This document shows positions 63,015-64,000 of a DNA stretch of 64,000 nt, piece after piece. Position 1 is the stretch's first letter. Each line of letters opens with the position of its first letter. The stretch lies in the NCBI GenBank assembly GCA_963743595.1, contig CAVURW010000039.1, positions 20,797-84,796 of the forward strand. Direction: 5' to 3'. The position numbers were made by a program, and so were the translations under genes. The notes under the pieces are model-generated. The model saw only the letters and a program-made list of their open reading frames with translations, was not told the DNA's origin and ran no database searches. The stretch is from CAVURW01 sp963743595. Lineage in GTDB: Bacteria > Verrucomicrobiota > Verrucomicrobiia > Methylacidiphilales > UBA1321.

Positions 63015-64000
63015 TTCAATTTGCCCAGGTCAATTGAGAGGGTGAAGATCTGCCCAGTCACCGCTGAGACTCGTGCTGAACCAAACCGTGTCTCCTGATG
63101 CGATTTTGACGAGGCCGCATAAAGAACAATCGACCAAACCGGCGTCGTATTCGTATCGCCCATCTTCAGCTCATAGCGAACAGAGGTGAGATAGATCGCG
63201 CCGAGTTGCGCCTTTTCTTTCACAAGATTCAGCGCTTGTGTGGAATCGAAACGGATTTGTTCGAGCGGGATTACCTCGGAACCTTTGTACGACGTCAAAC
63301 GGGCGTGATCGAGTTCCACAAATCCCTCTTTGATCTCACGAATCGCGTTGTTGTGAATCGTAACGAGCCGACCGTTGTTCTCGGCGAAGGGATCGTAATA
63401 GAGATACGACCAATCGGCGGGGTCGATGCCGTTCTCACTCACGGAACGGGCCGATATCAAATGTCCCTTAACCTTGGGACTGACAACCGATTCCGCAACT
63501 TTTTCGCCCTCCAAACCCGTGACTGCCAGAGCGGTCGAGCTCATGCTAATGATAAGTAAGCCCATGCCCGCCAAACGCCCAATAATGCCATTCATTCTAG
63601 CTAAGGACGCTACCAGATCGCCTAATAACGGCAAGCTCGTCGTCGTTCGACAGGGCGCAGTTGGGTACAACCCTGGAAACAAAATCTTATGCCGCTCATA
63701 AAATTCAGGAAAGTTCTCGGGACCATACCGATGCCACATCCAATTGACCCATTTAACGATGAAATATGAGTAGGTGAGCGCCACCACAAACGATCCAATG
63801 ATGTCGGTGGGATAATGATTCGCACCGTAGATACGGGAGTAACCGATCAACATCGCCCAAGGCCATAGAACCAAAGCCCATCGCCCAAAAATAGCGGTGG
63901 CCACATAGGCGAGAGCTAAATTATTGCAGGCATGTCCACTCGTGAACGAGCGCCCATACTTCACCTCATTAACAGGAACCGGCTGCGAGAGATCCACATG
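63011..64000 (-). CDS. PAP2-family phosphatase fused to a second exported domain, 5' end cut
   Basis: The frame is open to the window edge, so the N-terminus is missing. Residues before about 90 are the C-terminal part of a PAP2 phosphatase with two motifs: YGRSFTSGH and SRIYGANHYPTD, in a membrane region. After about residue 130 a signal-peptide-like segment (RLAGMGLLIISMSSTALA) begins at an internal ATG (63595) and introduces an unrecognised domain of about 195 residues. It may be a real fusion or two genes read as one. It overlaps the amidase gene by four bases. Confidence 0.7.
   Translation of the reverse strand, partial: HVDLSQPVPVNEVKYGRSFTSGHACNNLALAYVATAIFGRWALVLWPWAMLIGYSRIYGANHYPTDIIGSFVVALTYSYFIVKWVNWMWHRYGPENFPEFYERHKILFPGLYPTAPCRTTTSLPLLGDLVASLARMNGIIGRLAGMGLLIISMSSTALAVTGLEGEKVAESVVSPKVKGHLISARSVSENGIDPADWSYLYYDPFAENNGRLVTIHNNAIREIKEGFVELDHARLTSYKGSEVIPLEQIRFDSTQALNLVKEKAQLGAIYLTSVRYELKMGDTNTTPVWSIVLYAASSKSHQETRFGSARVSAVTGQIFTLSIDLGKLK

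Overview
The window reads as chromosomal DNA of a Gram-negative bacterium, most likely a Verrucomicrobiota member (inference). It carries outer-membrane beta-barrel proteins, an ExbB/ExbD-type pair, the conserved yceD-rpmF-plsX-fabH cluster, dnaX next to ybaB, a 3-keto-disaccharide hydrolase-type (DUF1080) lipoprotein-like gene, and a tyrosine integrase of a style common in that phylum. Most of the window is GC-rich with densely packed, often 4-bp-overlapping genes. Several tracts are clearly more AT-rich and gene-poor.

Layout. 1-5.5 kb: a beta-helix protein running off the left edge, small accessory genes, a tRNA 3'-end fragment, and a 27-bp direct repeat bracketing a small cassette. 5.5-19.5 kb: core genes (thiH, two tRNA-Glu, exbB/exbD-like, coaD, yceD-rpmF-plsX-fabH, a hybrid histidine kinase, cysS). 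19.5-28.8 kb: a ParE-type toxin-antitoxin pair, DUF2330 and DUF2314/ankyrin genes, a DUF1963 fragment, an SGNH hydrolase, a DUF1080 gene and an NAD-dependent epimerase. 28.9-45.9 kb: a large, mostly AT-rich mobile or accessory region. It has an integrase with an excisionase-like partner, a truncated MobF relaxase, a GC-rich plasmid-like non-coding block, a tandem array of four paralogous unknown genes, a cluster of ACGC-rich degenerate repeats, a group II intron with its reverse transcriptase, a broken CPBP protease, a short RHS cassette, a PemK/MazF toxin-antitoxin pair and an integrase C-terminal remnant. 46-64 kb: core and envelope genes (CAP protein, ybaB, dnaX, panC, tRNA-His, rbfA, rph, ExoD-like, cupin, PPM phosphatase, autotransporter, MaoC-SDR fusion, C39-OmpA fusion, CheY-like regulator, amidase, PAP2 phosphatase).

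The best candidate for an undescribed system is the array at 34.7-40.2 kb: one broken and three intact copies of a family I do not recognise, followed by a secreted 152-residue protein and a protein with a poly-glutamate linker. Two copies are almost identical over their first ~135 bases, and one has its upstream leader frame fused to the gene. The array lies on the same accessory block as an RHS cassette, so a polyimmunity-type locus is a reasonable hypothesis, but nothing in the sequence proves it.

The window has an unusual number of single-base frame breaks (TPR protein at 3.05 kb, ParE toxin, a 447-residue secreted protein, array copy 1, CPBP protease, SUKH protein) and one in-frame stop. 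Most lie in short homopolymers. Either several accessory genes are decaying, or the assembly has uncorrected indels; reads would decide.

A mosaic family of intergenic repeats links three distant places (28.85, 45.7 and 61.4-61.8 kb).
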